Positions 23,311 through 36,212 are shown, counted from the first letter of the stretch. The stretch: 64,000 nucleotides of DNA from Achatina immaculata (GCA_009760885.1 CM019701.1:36408697-36472696); one strand, 5' to 3'. The notes: generated by a model from the sequence alone, not told the origin. Made by a program: numbers and translations.

Positions 23311-23590
23311 CTGATTTGTAATCTTTGAACCCTTTGAATCTTTCATCACCACCAGTGATTTATGTAGGGGATGAGTGATGTTGCCGACCATAGTGAGATA
23401 AGCCCTGACCTGTGCTACTTTGTGTCTGATCAGCAGATAACGCATGGTCACAGTCGGAGTATACTTCATGCAATCCAGGACAGTCTGCACACCTTCAATT
23501 TGTATTCTATCCAGTCTATAAATTTGGGTTTTGGATAAGGTCAGTAATCCGAATCTGTAATCGACCACCAATATCTGCATTAATGGTTAA
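23311..23590 (-). pseudogene. LINE-F, antisense fragment
   Basis: The minus frame from 23,580 reads YRFGLLTLSKTQIYRLDRIQ, then TVLDCMKYTPTVTMRYLL and HKVAQVRAYLTMVGNITHPL. The block GLLTLSNAHLNRPDRVQN in the sense copy (about 21,870) and GLLTLSNTKV at 39,780 (minus) are homologous, so this is the segment between RT and RNase H. It converges with the 3' end of the sense LINE-F copy. Confidence 0.7.
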
Positions 23591-25210
23591 TGCAGATGTC
23601 TTACGCATTACGTGACCAAATGGCCCTACAACAACAAAACAGCCCTAATGAAAACAGAAAACCTATGGTAGATAAGCAGAGAAGGAGCAAATCTAAGAAA
23701 AGAAACCTAAGGAATACTTATCACTCAGAAAAAAAGGGAAAAAAACATCATCATTTCTAGGGAATAGAAAGCAGAACCTTTCGCGTGATAGACAAGCATT
23801 CACACCCTGCATCTTTCTCAGTCCTCTCTCCTCTCTGTCTGCCTGACTGTCTTATATATCGTAAATCGGTTGTCCAATAGGACAGACTTATAGATCTTTC
23901 CATTGATCAATTGGTTGGCTACATGATGATTGGACTTCGGGACGAGTCGGTTCATTCCCGTTGGTCATCTTAATGGTCCGCTGGACTATTTATATATGTA
24001 AATTGCGTCCTACGATTAGCAAATATGCCATACCTGTCAGTAAGTCTGTTGCGTAAAATCTGTCTATTCAATCTTCTTGCGTGGTTAAACTCTTCTCAGC
24101 CAGCATCAAAGTGCTTGCGATACCTGTAGGGAATATGTGTAGAGGATGTCCGTCTGTCTGTCTCCATATTGTTGATTTAACCATTCAGTTTAGTCGTATC
24201 AGGGCTACTATAATCTTGGCGTATCTTTTTAATCTGCCTCTCCTTCAACTTCATTATGTCTGGTATTTGTAGGTATCTACATAATTCTATCGTAATAATG
24301 CTAATACCGTGAGAGTGTTTCTCTCCTGCCGGTTCTCAAATTTTCCATCGTTCCTTACCTACTTTCTACCTATCAATAATAATCATACCTATAAATATAA
24401 TAAAATGTTAATAATAATAATATTATTAATAATGCGTTCCCAGTGTACAAGGCTATAATAATACTACAACCACAACTTACACGATACTGTGTTACACAAA
24501 GTGTTGTTTTTGTTTTGCTGCTACCCTCCCCCATACATACACGCACGCACACAATCACGTGAGCTCGTCTCTCCAACCACAGACTGAAGGTAGAGCTTTA
24601 AACTGTCCTTTGCGATGGCCATTATCTAAGCCGGTTACAGATAATGAAGTTATTTTCATGGATAAATAATTTCGTAATTTGGACAAATGATGAAGCATGA
24701 CAGAAAATATAAATTGAGGTAATAAGTCTAGTAATTCCATTCATTTTACGATAAAACATAGCGTTATTTTCGTGTGATATATGCGTAAATGCTCAATCTG
24801 TATTTATAATAGGTTCATACTGCCTTGGTAAACTCAAGGACAGCACCACTATAAGCTGTAATATAGAAGTGACCTAACCAGTTTATAGTTGCAAGTGGCC
24901 TGTCCTGGTCTACTTTTGTGCGTTGTCTGCAGGAGAGATCATTCTGGATCTACTATAGTAAGATATCGGCAGAGTGGACCTGACACATTTAATATACCGT
25001 GGTAGAATGTGCAGCAACTCTGCCTAATGTACTGTAGTGAGATGTTTACAGAACTGGTCTTGCTTTATCTACTGTAACACATAAACATGTTTTTCAGGTT
25101 TAAGTATACAAAACGTGTGGCATTTTCAACTTCTGTTTCTAGTCAACAGATGACATCTTTAGACACTCACTCCAAATTACCAGTACTGAACATGGGGGGG
25201 GGGGGGGTGT
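23591..25210. other. No gene recognised; (AAT)n and poly-G tracts
   Basis: AT-rich. An (AAT)/(AATA) microsatellite lies at about 24,378-24,436 and a poly-G tract at 25,193-25,207. Small frames show no motif. Confidence 0.4.
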
Positions 25211-25850
25211 TATACACAATATAATGTATACAGATGATACCGTCCTTCTAGCAGAGGGTCCACAGAACCTACAGAAATTTCTCGATAAGACAAACAAGAC
25301 ACAAGAATGGGAACCAGAGTAATGGTATTCAGAGGGGACCTCCAAAAGCCACAAATTAATATAATCATAAACAAAAACAAACTGGAACAAGTGACAGGCC
25401 ACAGCTGCCTGGGGCATATACTAACCGAGGGTGAGAGACGCGAGAGTGAGATAAATAAAAGAACAGGCCGAGAATCTGTTCATAAAAACATACATGAAAT
25501 AACATGAAAAACTGCATTCTGTACTACTTCACAGAGTAGAAACCTGGACTAATAAAAGGTCGGAGAGAATAATAAATACACCAGAGTTGTTGATATACAA
25601 TAAAGTAGGTCATATATCATGAAAATGAAAGTAACAAGTGCACAATTATTAGAACAACTGCAAGTGCAATATAAGTTTCTCAAAGAAATAAAGATCAAGA
25701 AAGCAAAATACTTTAGTCACAACAAAGCACATATTGAAGACCATACTAGAAGAAAAGGTGGAAGGAAAAAAAAGCGAGATGTAGACAGAGATGTAGATTG
25801 GAAGATAACATACGAGAGTAGACGGGATACAAGCTGACTGAATGTATCAT
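25211..25850 (+). pseudogene. LINE-I fragment: RT catalytic to C-terminal region
   Basis: Plus-strand frames show MYTDDTVLLAEGPQNLQKFL, where YTDD sits at the RT catalytic box. Then come INIIINKNKLEQVTGHS (about 25,355), GHILTEGERRESEINKRTGR, and the C-terminal KIKKAKYFSHNKAH and GGRKKKRDVDRD region to about 25,835. This is the normal RT order: palm, thumb, C-terminal basic box. Each piece is in a different frame, so the copy is long dead. Confidence 0.65.
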
Positions 25851-26331
25851 TAACTCGAGGGCGAGAGGAATGCGAATGTTTTGTTACGATAACAGGAGTT
25901 TTTGTATAATTAAGAGGTAAGCTGAAACTTATGTGCTCGCTGGTGACTAAACTGTTCATGTCTTTTATTTTAAAAACAGTATAATATCTTATTTATCTGC
26001 TATGGTGAGATGTCTAAGAACTGGCCCTAGTTTATACTTTTCAGTTTCTTCGGTCTCTCATGATAATCCTATAAGAATCTATGAAGTTAAATTAAAGTTT
26101 ATATAGTTTCTGCTTCATGCTCTGAGAACTTAATTTCACCATGGGACGTGCTAGAGTGCATTATTTATAAAAATCTAAAATAAGAAACATAATGCAGTTA
26201 TGATTAATCTTATGAATGCACGATCGCTTTGGAGAGACATCATCATTCTTCATTAGAAAAATAGTAATGAGTCAATGGCTTGCTCGTAAACTTTACTGCA
26301 GGGAACTCAGTCATGCAAACTTATGTAGGTA
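25851..26331. other. No gene recognised
   Basis: AT-rich sequence with no motif. Confidence 0.4.
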
Positions 26332-26385
26332 AGATTGATTGATTGATCTTTATTTCAAAAGGGTTAAGAATTGGGCACGCAGTAT
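26332..26385 (-). repeat. Retroelement 3' end with (AATC)n tail
   Basis: On the minus strand: TTAACCCTTTTGAAATAAAG, then ATCAATCAATC. The same terminal sequence with an (AATC)n tail occurs three times at 41,820-42,000. It is the 3' end of a LINE or SINE whose body I cannot identify. Confidence 0.6.
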
Positions 26386-26741
26386 TTGTTCTGTAGATGC
26401 CAGTCGTGAAAAGAAATTTGTATAAAATTGCGTGACCGCATTTATCACCGTATACCAGGAATTAATTCTTTGTGAAAATCTGTGCAGGGGGACCATGCTT
26501 TGAAGATACTTAATGAATGGCAACAATCATTTCTGCTGTTATAGTAAATTGTGGCCATACAGCTTTTTCGGCCTATATTATACATGCACATCGTGAATCA
26601 CATTGTCACAAACTCCATTACTGTTTTAGTTATTACGAGGAAAGTATTGTCAGAAAAAAATGCATTTTAATCGTTCGTGCTCACTGACATCAGTCAAAAC
26701 CTGGGAAGAATATCATGAAATGTCACGTACATCTTGTATCT
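26386..26741. other. No gene recognised
   Basis: AT-rich sequence with no motif. Confidence 0.4.
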
Positions 26742-26841
26742 TACATCCTTCCAGTGCATTTAAACGCCACATAGGGCTCGCATGGTAGTTCGCTACGTTT
26801 TCCTGTTTTCGGCGAGTTTTTCAAACTCATCAAGGAATTTT
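26742..26841 (-). pseudogene. LINE-D, 3' terminal piece (split by LINE-C)
   Basis: The 3' end of an antisense LINE-D copy, matching 13,600-13,697. It reads (minus) toward an AAGGATGTAAGAT tail. It is separated from the rest of the same copy (27,388 onward) by a LINE-C insertion. The last 11 bases, CAAGGAATTTT, are one half of that target-site duplication. Confidence 0.8.
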
Positions 26842-27387
26842 CATCATCGTCATCATGTGCCGTGCCGACTGGCGTTGGCTATTATGCTTCTCCAGAGTAC
26901 ACGATCCTTCATGCAGGCCATCAGCTCAGTTGGTGATCTCCTCTCACACCATCCTGTCAGACTGTCCAGTATCATTTCTCTTGGTCTTCCTCTTGATCTT
27001 CCTCCTCCTATTTTTCCTGTTGTTATAATATTTTCAATGCCCCCTCTTCTCATTGCATGTCCTATGAAAGTACATTGTCTCTCTCTTATCTTTTTGACAA
27101 GGTTTTTTGTCTCTCCAGCTCTTCTCCTACATTCTTCATTAGTTATTTTTGCTGTCCAGGGGATTCGCAACATTCTTCTAATAAACTACATTTCTGCTGC
27201 TTCCAATGATTTTTGTGCAGACTTGCCTATTGTCCATGATTCACTTCCATATAACAAGATAGGTTCAATATAGCATTTTAGGACTCGTTTTCTAACATTC
27301 ATTGATAAGGATGTGTTGGTCAATATGTTTCTCATTCTCTGAAATGCAGTCTTTGCTTGGCCTATTCTGTTCCTATTTTCTGTTCTG
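26842..27387 (-). pseudogene. LINE-C, 546-bp 5'-truncated copy inserted in LINE-D
   Basis: Flanked by CAAGGAATTTT (26,831-26,841 and 27,388-27,398). The minus frame reads RMLRIPWTAKITNEECRRRA, KKIRERQCTFIGHAMRRGGI, GRSRGRPREMILDSLTGW and CMKDRVLWRSIIANASRHGT, then a stop at 26,853. The last codons run straight into a (TGA)/(ATG) tail. A coding sequence ending a few bases before a trinucleotide tail is characteristic of RTE-like LINEs. Three further copies are at 34,256, 39,355 and 56,359. Confidence 0.9.
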
Positions 27388-28540
27388 CAAGGAATTTTGT
27401 GCCTACTAATTTGGCCTCTCTTAATAATGTCCTCTTTAGAGTTTCATGTGGTCGACATCTTTTTCTTCAGCCTGTAGTGTTCCACTTGATAGCTTGTTTT
27501 GTGATTTTCGGACTGTTTCTTCTCGTCACGTGACCAACATATGCCCATCTCCTTTATCTGACCACCCATAAGAATTGCTTTATCTCTGAGTTATTCTTGA
27601 ATTCGTTCCACTTTATACTGAGTATTTACCTTGGGCATTTGTTTTCGAAAGAATCTAATTTGTTGTCTGTTTCTTTAGTTCTTTTCCAACTTTGAAATGC
27701 ATAAATGAGGGTGGATATTACATTTGAATTGAATAATCTTAGTTTGGTTTCTGTGCTCAAAACTTTTGAGTGCTATATGTTCTCAAGATTCATGAAGGTC
27801 AATGCTGCTTTTGCAATTCTAATTCTAACTTCCTTTCTGGTGTCGCCATCCTGGTCTATGTAGCTGCTGAGATATGCAAATTGGTTTACTTCATCAACAG
27901 CTGTTCCTTCTACGTATATTTTTCCTTCTTGATTAATAGGAAGTTTTATTATTTTCGTTTACTCCTTGTTAATGTCAAGTCCTATTTTGCTAGCCATTGA
28001 AAACTGGATATTTGTTTTTTCTTGCATCGAATTCACTTTGTTACTGCTGAGAGTTATGTCATCTGCAAAATCAAGATCTTCTAGTCGGGTCCCAATCAGT
28101 GCTTGTTCTAACCGTGCAACATTTTTTTCATTACGAAGTCTATGGCAATTACAAAAAGCAAAGGAGATAGTATCTATCCTTGTTTTATGCCTGTTTTAAT
28201 CTGGAACCTTTCACTCATTCCTTCTTCTGTTTTGGCTCCACAAACATATCCATTGTAGATGTCCTTAATGATGTTGCCAATTTTAGATGGTATTCCAAAT
28301 AGTCTTAAAATTATCCATAGTGAATCTCTGTATATGCTATCAAATGCCTTATTAGTCTATGAAGTTCAGGATTAATGGTTTTTGTTTCTCAATATGTTCT
28401 TCAAGTATTATTCTTAGAGTAAAGATCTTGTCGAGAGTTTCTCCCTTTTCGAAATCCTGCTTGTTCTTCTCTCATTGCAGTATCCACAATATCTTTAATT
28501 CTATTCATAATGACTTTGCAAAATACTTTTGACACAAATA
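27388..28540 (-). pseudogene. LINE-D, RT region of the copy split by LINE-C
   Basis: Antisense continuation of the LINE-D copy. From 28,540 downward it encodes SKVFCKVIMNRIKDIVDTAM and EEQAGFRKGRNS (fingers), the palm with DFADDIT (FADD at 28,058-28,069), the YLSSYIDQDGD-type block near 27,850 and the CLR-type region near 27,620. Homologous to 12,420-13,550 and 52,171-52,620. Many frame changes. 5'-truncated near 28,540. Confidence 0.8.
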
Positions 28541-29883
28541 ATGGAAATGCCACAAAGCCTTTGAAAATTAAGACGTCAGCCGAAGAATTCACGAGTTTGA
28601 AGTTGAAAAGAAAAACAGAAAACAAATAACACCATAATAGGCGTTCAGGACTTCAGTGAGAGAGATGGCAGGAAGGAGGAAAGATTGAATAAAGAAACTC
28701 TTTGTCCAGGTGCGCGCGAACGCCTATATTTAGCTGCTGGTAAAGAATGGCAGCATTTTTTTTAGTTTGTTTTTTTGTAACAAGTTCAGCCTTGATGGAG
28801 TTAGGTTAAGCGAATATGCTTTTAGCAGAGATTTTGGATTTTAAAAATCGGTCACTATCACGCGCCCTTTGCATGCTCTGCGACCCCTTGCACGTGCAAG
28901 AAAATGGGTGGAACGCTTAGGGGAGAGAATTACTGGATGTTTCTGTGGGCAGAGTCCAAGATTTGACCTTGACTTTCTGGTCTGACAGCTGAGAGCTGTG
29001 GCAAGGCGAAGGAAGATAAACAAGGAGTAAACGCTTGAATAAAAGAGAACAAAGAAGAAGCTAAAACCAGGGAGATAACTCAAACTTATCAGACAGATAA
29101 GTACATGGTCGTATCGTTCGTGGAAAAAGTTCTAGGTAGCAGCCGTAGTGTTGTAAACACGTTCACTCTAACATTAGATAAAGGTTATAGTGTGCCAGGA
29201 CACGCACCTCGATTCACGTGAGCATGCCATGATGAAGGTATGGACTGCCCGTGAGAACTGCTAGCTATGCTGTCCTGGCGAGGTCGCGTCTTTGACCAAT
29301 AGCGCGCAGGAACGATAACTGACGTAAACGTAAAGCAAACATCACTGACTGAAGAATCTGCTTGGAGATGATTATTCTTTGCCTTTTATTCCTTTCTGTT
29401 TTTCAGAATGTCTAAACTCTTATTTTTATTTTCTTTGTTTTTATTTCAGCACATCTACCATACGCTTGCCTATCATTCGTAAACATCTATACAAGTGTGC
29501 CCTCTTAATTCATACGTATCATATTAGCAATATTGCTACGTTAGCATTGCTTGTATATTAACATAGCAAGATAATGATGGAATTCTTTAACCATTCAGCA
29601 GTAGTAATTATACTAGTGTTTCTGTTATAATCTTCCGTCGTCTGAGAAATATTTTCCGTGAGACGGGTAAAGTGTGAAGATAAAGAAGACTTTGAGAAAT
29701 AAAATATTAGCATAAATGTAGAATAAAGAGTGTACCGAGCCGGAAAGTTTGGTCGCGATTACTGACTTATTTCTCAAACTACTTTTTTCTAGTTCTCATA
29801 ACAGACTTTTTACTAGCTTCATGTTAACACGTTAACACTTATTTTATACATACATGGCTTTGGGCAGTTTGTGATCCACAAAT
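28541..29883. other. No gene recognised
   Basis: Somewhat less AT-rich around 28,840-29,300, but no frame longer than about 80 codons and no motif. Confidence 0.4.
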
Positions 29884-30510
<627 letters not shown>

Positions 30511-31129
30511 AGCAGTTTTTACCTTCGAATTTTTCACAACTATAATATGGCCACAACACTGACTCTGATTTGCAAAGTATATATTTTAAATTCTTTTCAA
30601 ATTTAATAAATTGTTAACAACTACATTATCTACAGAGTAGAAGAAGCAAGAGCAATGAATGAAATTGGAAACAAGCAAGGAATGAAGAAATATGCAACAA
30701 TATACTGGACTGTACAGTAATGACAGTGAAAGATTCGGTTATTTTTTTATAAAAAGATTACCATTAAAATAAAGATCTCTAGAACTAAAGTGCACAAGTA
30801 AGTACCAACTGTGATATAGCGAAACGTGGAGTTATCAGTTAATAAACTTATGTACACTGAAACCACTCTTAAATTTGATGGCAAATTTATCATCAAAAGA
30901 CGAATAGTAAATGATAAAAACAAGTTCTCGTGTAGTTAGAAGATTTTTATTTTTAAAAAATGGTATGAAACAGAATAAGAGTGTTAAAAATGTTTATACA
31001 GACTACAGTGTCCCATGCTTGTCAGACAAAAGACACTTAACAGCTCAAACCAAAGTTATTAAAATCCTTTAACTAAAGATTCTGATAATGTCAGGGAATT
31101 CAGTATAGACAGAAAATAAATATGTGTTA
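30511..31129. other. No gene recognised
   Basis: AT-rich sequence with no motif. Confidence 0.4.
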
Positions 31130-31240
31130 AATATCATAATAAACTGATCAAGTGGCACGGATGAAGAAAAGAGACAGCTGTGAATGAGAAAAACAAAAGC
31201 TGCGAGAAATGTAGCAGAACGATGGTCTTAATTTCCTTAA
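31130..31240 (+). pseudogene. LINE-H 3' remnant
   Basis: Contains AACTGATCAAGTGGCACGGA and a following AGAAA-rich stretch that match the 3' coding end of LINE-H at about 1500-1610 and 58,310-58,420. Too short and decayed to encode anything. Confidence 0.4.
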
Positions 31241-31413
31241 GTACTTCTGTGTAACTCAGTGGCTGTCAAAGCTCCAGGTAAAATTACCCAGGTTGCCGCC
31301 GAACTCTCCTTTATATGTTTTATCCTCATCCAGAAAAGATTTTTACTCTATTATGGAAGAAAAATTTCTCCCCTTATACTTGACATTCCCCTCCATAGGA
31401 GCCATCTGCCTTC

Positions 31414-31500
31414 CTTTTGAGAATCACTGGTAATTGATGAGGTTACTGAGAACACATCTTTTGAGAATCACTGGTAATTGATGAGGTTACGGAGAACACA
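31414..31500. repeat. 44-bp direct duplication
   Basis: Two adjacent copies of a 44-bp unit starting CTTTTGAGAATCACTGG, differing at one or two positions. A simple recent tandem duplication. Confidence 0.85.
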
Positions 31501-31589
31501 TAAATTAAAAACAAATAACATTAGAGGAAGAGATGGCCATCTCTCTCACTACCACTCTCGTTAGTGAGTATAAACAAACTAATATTGAA

Positions 31590-31660
31590 AAATTGGCGAA
31601 CTACTTTGCGAGCCTATGCGACGTTTAACGGCACGGAAAGGATATAAGATAAGATAAGTC
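31590..31660 (+). pseudogene. LINE-D 3' terminal remnant
   Basis: GGCGAACTACTTTGCGAGCC, the following GACGTTTAACGGCA and an AAGATAAGATAAG tail match the 3' end of LINE-D (13,640-13,697; 44,640-44,690). Confidence 0.65.
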
Positions 31661-32010
31661 TTCTTAATGAGTGTACATAAATATAAAGAATTCATATAAT
31701 AAAAAGCAGAGCTAAAGCTACGTCATTCTCGTATTTCTCATCATTTTCTTATATATGGGCTAATCAAAGCAGATTTGTGCTTATTTTAGACTTCTATGAA
31801 TATTCCTGATCCCAAAATTTCCTTTCACGTATGAAAGAAGTTTTATAAACTCTCTGTCGTGAATTGCTCTGATGATGATGCCAAGTGTGATATCCCTGAG
31901 ATAAATCTTGTTTCTAAATGATACCAGTGGAATAAAAAAAACTAAGCCGATGAGGTTTATTTTTGTGGCCAGTGAATTTTCAAAATTCTCGTATTTTGTT
32001 TCATTCCATT
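31661..32010. other. No gene recognised
   Basis: AT-rich sequence with no motif. Confidence 0.4.
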
Positions 32011-32376
32011 AGAGTGACCGAGAAAATAGCCAGCTAAAGATAAGAACCAGACATCTGTCCGGCAGAGTGACCGAGAAAATAGCCAGCTAAAGATAAGAAC
32101 CAGACACCTGTCCGGCAGAGTGAACAAGAAAATAGCCAGCTAAAGATAAGAACCAGACACCTGTCCGTCAGAGTGAACAAGAAAATAGCCAGCTAAAGAT
32201 AAAAACTAGACACCTGTCCGGCAGAGTGACCGAGAAAATAGCCAGCTAAAGATAAGAACCAGACACCTATCCGGCAGAGTGACCGAGAAAATAGCCAGCT
32301 AAAGATAAGACCAGACACCTGCCCGGCAGAGTGACCGAGAAAATAGCCAGCTAAAGATGAGAACCAGACACCTGGT
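32011..32376. repeat. 53-bp minisatellite, 7 copies
   Basis: Units start AGAGTGACCGAGAAAATAGC and recur every 53 bp (32,011, 32,064, 32,117 and so on). Copies differ by a few substitutions (GACCGAG or GAACAAG), and the sixth lacks one A, so the array is not reading-frame constrained. Confidence 0.95.
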
Positions 32377-32597
32377 CTCTGCTAACGAAATATCTTCTCA
32401 TCGAGATAACCGATTTTCATATTAAAAAATTCTTCAGAGGCCAAATGTCACGATGCTGTAGAAGAAGAGGAATTCATCGATGTAAAGCCGTTAAGCTGGC
32501 ACAAAATTTGGACAGACATGTCGTGATCAGACATAAACTCTAAGACATTTTCCTATTGTTCGTGTCTGGTGAAAATGATTTTGGTTCATGCAGATCA

Positions 32598-32695
32598 TTC
32601 TGTTTTTCAACACATTGGTATCTTTCAACAACACATTGGTATCTTTCAACAACACATTGGTATCTTTCAACAACACATTGGTATCTTTCAACATA
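32598..32695. repeat. 21-bp minisatellite, 4-5 copies
   Basis: Unit TATCTTTCAACAACACATTG plus G. Its length is a multiple of three, giving repeats STTHWYL (plus) or KDTNVLL (minus) inside chance frames. No flanking coding context supports a gene. Confidence 0.9.
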
Positions 32696-33828
32696 TTTGT
32701 ATTTTTCATACGTCTGTTTAATCTTTGACGTGATTTCCTGTTTTGAAACTTACTTCTTTATAATTGCTTTTCTTCTTCACGTTCTCCTTATCATCTTCCA
32801 GTGTTTTTATCTCTTTCTAATCTCTATTTCTTCCTATTACTCTTCTTTCCCCTCATTCTATTCCATTTGTTTGAACTCAGACATTCAGTTTATGCATTTC
32901 TTTCACAGACAAGTTCTCTTGATTGGTTCTCTGTATTCCCATTATTGTGTAGTTTTTTCTCTCTTTTTTATCTAGAAAATGATTGGAACTATTCATATTT
33001 TATCACAGTTCTGCAGAACGTTGCATTCCTTTTGATCAGGAGTTGTGTCTCACAATGCTGTAGGATAATGTTTTGAAATTAACATACGGAAACTAGAGTC
33101 GTTTTGTGAGTAACAAGGAAGGTATAGGACATCAGTGGGAACAAAAGTTTGGTAGACACAAGTAAAAACTGAACCTTCATCTACTTTATTCCTCCATTTG
33201 CTGTAAGATAACATGACTGACTGAGATTTATAATTAACCAAGATAAGTGACAAAACGTTAGTCAAATTACCATGGTTAAAGTATGTTTTATGACAAAAGA
33301 GTAAAATTCTCATACTTGTTCATCACTCCATACACATATTTTGTGTAAGGTACCAGTCAGTAACGTTGGCGGCCCGTGGTTACTCATCCACAGTATTACT
33401 CTCATTATAATTTCTGAAATCTGTCACTGAATATGTGAATGAATGTATGACTGAATGAAGGGATTACGAAATGAATGAGTGAAGTCCTCGTATGCGTTAG
33501 TGAAATGTAATATGGTACATATAACAATTGTAACAGTTAAAAAAATCAAATTGGTCATAATACTGCCATATATTAATGTAAAGAAAGTAAAATGTACCAT
33601 CAGAAAGTGATATTTTTGTTGAGTGGATGTAGATAAGGATCTCTGGTCTTTCTGTATTTTCCATTCCCCCCCCCCCCCCTCTCTAACTCCTTATTTTTAC
33701 CGCGTTCCACCTTTTTGTTCGTCCAAGGCTTTACATGATAAAAATATGATACATGATATAATATGATACATGATATAATATGTGTTCTCTCAAGATATCT
33801 GTCTATTCCTAGACGTTTCTAGTTCTCC
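32696..33828. other. No gene recognised
   Basis: AT-rich, with a poly-C tract at about 33,666-33,680 and a duplicated GATACATGATATAATAT just before the next minisatellite. The frames present are T-rich and motif-free. Confidence 0.4.
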
Positions 33829-34147
33829 ATGTGTGTCTCTTCACGCAGTTCTGGCAAGTGTCTCTTCACGCAGTTCTGGCAAGTGTCTCTTCACGCAGTC
33901 CTGGCAAGTGTCTCTTCACGCAGTCCTGGCAAGTGTCTCTTCACGCAGTCCTGGCAAGTGTCTCTTCACGCAGTCCTGGCAAGTGTCTCTTCACGCAGTC
34001 CTGGCAAGTGTCTCTTCACGCAGTCCTGGCAAGTGTCTCTTCACGCAGTTCTGGCAAGTGTCTCTTCACGCAGTTCTGGCAAGTGTCTGTTCACGCAGTT
34101 CTGGCAAGTGTCTGTTCACGCAGTTCTGGCAAGTGTCTCTTCACTTC
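33829..34147. repeat. 25-bp minisatellite, about 12-13 copies, open in all three plus frames
   Basis: Unit TCTCTTCACGCAGTCCTGGC plus AAGTG, period 25 bp. Since 25 is not a multiple of three, each frame cycles through the others. The unit has no plus-strand stop in any phase, so three overlapping frames of 124-206 codons coexist, all with a 25-residue period (VSLHAVLAS, SSRSPGKC and FTQSWQ segments). Variants: AGTT or AGTC, and TCTC or TCTG, the latter two clustered at the right edge. Confidence 0.95.
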
Positions 34148-34255
34148 CTTCTTTAGTTTTGTATCTGAGACCTACTTTCCAGCAGATTTTTGTGTGTTAT
34201 TCCCCCTCCCCCTCTCCGCTTTAAAAAAAATTTGCTACATCATTATGCATGCCTT

Positions 34256-34734
34256 CATCATCATCATCATCATCATCAGGTGCTGTGCCGACTGGTGGTG
34301 GCTATTATGCTTTTCCAGAGTACATGATCCTTCATGCAGGCCATCAGCTCAGTTGGTGATCCCCTCTCACACCATCCCGTCAGACTGTCCAGTATCATTT
34401 CTCTTGGTCTTCCTCTTGATCTTCTTCCCTCTATTTTTCCTGTTGTTATAATATTTTCAATGCTCCCTCTTCTCATTGCATGTCCTATGAAAGTACATTA
34501 TATCTCTCTCTCTCTTATTTTTTTGACAAGATGTTTTTTGTCTCTCCAGCTCTTCTCGTACATTCTTCATTAGTTATTTTTGCTGTCCAGGGGATTCGCA
34601 ACATTCTTCTAATAAACTACATTTCTGCTGCTTCCAATGATTGTCCGTGATTCACTTCCATATAACAAGATAGGTTCAATATAGGATTTTAAGACTCGTT
34701 TTCTAACATTCATTGATAAAAATGTGTTGCACAA
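34256..34734 (-). pseudogene. LINE-C, 479-bp 5'-truncated copy with 12-bp target-site duplication
   Basis: Flanked by TATGCATGCCTT (34,244-34,255 and 34,735-34,746). The minus strand encodes the same C-terminal blocks as at 26,842 (MRRGSIENIITTGKIEGRRS, GRPREMILDSLTGW, HVLWKSIIATTSRHST), with an (ATG)n tail seen as TCATCATCATCATC at 34,256. Frameshifted near 34,480-34,530. Structure as expected from target-primed reverse transcription. Confidence 0.9.
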
Positions 34735-34746
34735 TATGCATGCCTT

Positions 34747-35737
34747 AGTGAACTTATTTTTTAAAATCCGAGCAATGCGTTACTTACAAATAATTTTTTT
34801 TATGTAAAAACAAAGTTTATGTCCAAAACTTTCAGAAAAACCAATAAATTTATCATACAAGAAATACACATCCAGCATTTCTAAATTGACGAAAGTAATG
34901 TAAAATCAAACAACATTTGGAAACATACAAAAAACTCATCTAGAGATCTCTGCTCCTATAAAAGGCCACTAATTTTATGGTGTGATCGACTCAGTTTCGT
35001 TCTTTTTTCCTTTTAACTTTTGTTGCCCTTGCCCAAACACATGTTAATCAACTAGGAGCCATTTTTAACAAATATCGTAAGAGCTGACAAGAAAGAGGCA
35101 AAGATAAGGTACATTTGCAACAGATGTAAGTCCATTTTCAAAATACAGTACAATACTGTGCACTGTTGCGATGCGGAAAAGTTACTAAAAATGTTACGCT
35201 GCTCGATCAGAGAAGTTGTATATGTTTAAATAGGCAACGCACACGCTTGCTTGGCAAATTGGGGAAAAAACCCAAGTGGTACAAATATGCATGCTTGGAG
35301 ACTGAAAAAAAACATGAGGTATAAACACTCCTGTATGCCGATTTAGCAAAACAAGATGCATAAATAATAATAATAATACGAATACGAGTACAACGTTATA
35401 AAGCCAAGTACGATACGCAACCAGTTCATCGTTTTGTAAAGATGGAAAGCGACCTCTGTTTCAGACAGATAGACAGACAGGCAAGCAGGCAGACAGACAG
35501 ACAGATTTTAGACAGACAGACAGATTTATTTAATATATTTTAATATTGTCTCTGCACAAAAGTCTTGCCTAGTTCACTCTGGGGTCGAGAATTACAAGTT
35601 TGGTTTTTTTTTTTTTACATCAGTTGACTCCTGTAAAAAGGAATGTAGAATACAGTTCAATAGAAAAAGCATAAACAACGGAGACCTTATTGTTAAAGTT
35701 GCATATCACCTGGACTACACGAGCATTTGTAGATAAC

Positions 35738-35790
<53 letters not shown>

Positions 35791-36212
35791 ATGAACTTTT
35801 GGCTAAATATAAATCGAGTGGCTGGTTCGAGACCGGCTCACATGTGGTCGCTCTGAAGGTGGATAAGCAAATTAATCTTTCCCGGGGGGGGGGGGGCGCG
35901 AGGTCGGAAATCACGTGATCATAATGGCACGAAACAGACGGAAGTCGCATTTCGCCCAATCGTGTATAATTTCCTCCTACGGCCTGTTCGCATTTGCCTT
36001 GTTTCGCAGACACACGACAGGGCTTTCCTATTTATTATAATAATTCAGACACGTCCTTTACCGAACTGTCTCAGATAGATAGCACTGCTTCGGCAACACG
36101 CTGGTGCCCCTCTAGTTATTGATAGAAGGAGATCACTACACTATTAAGTTACAAAGTACATCCAGATTCCGAGATTAATTTTCTGGCATCTTCTAGGTGT
36201 ATATATATACAT
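34747..36212. other. No gene recognised; (CAGA)n and (TC)n tracts
   Basis: AT-rich. A (CAGA)n-type tract lies at about 35,465-35,525, a (TC)n tract at 35,739-35,790 and a poly-G run near 35,885. A 74-codon minus frame over the (TC)n edge has no motif. Confidence 0.45.

Noticed and set aside
25193..25207. Poly-G/poly-C tracts (also near 20,272, 33,666, 35,885, 43,680 and 45,990) as regulatory G-quadruplex signals
   Set aside because: They are single homopolymer runs without a gene context; homopolymer length may also be affected by sequencing error.
32011..32376. Regular repeats as a possible CRISPR array
   Set aside because: Units are directly contiguous with no unique spacers, and the genome is clearly eukaryotic. 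The same reasoning removes the 46-, 25-, 27- and 56-bp arrays.
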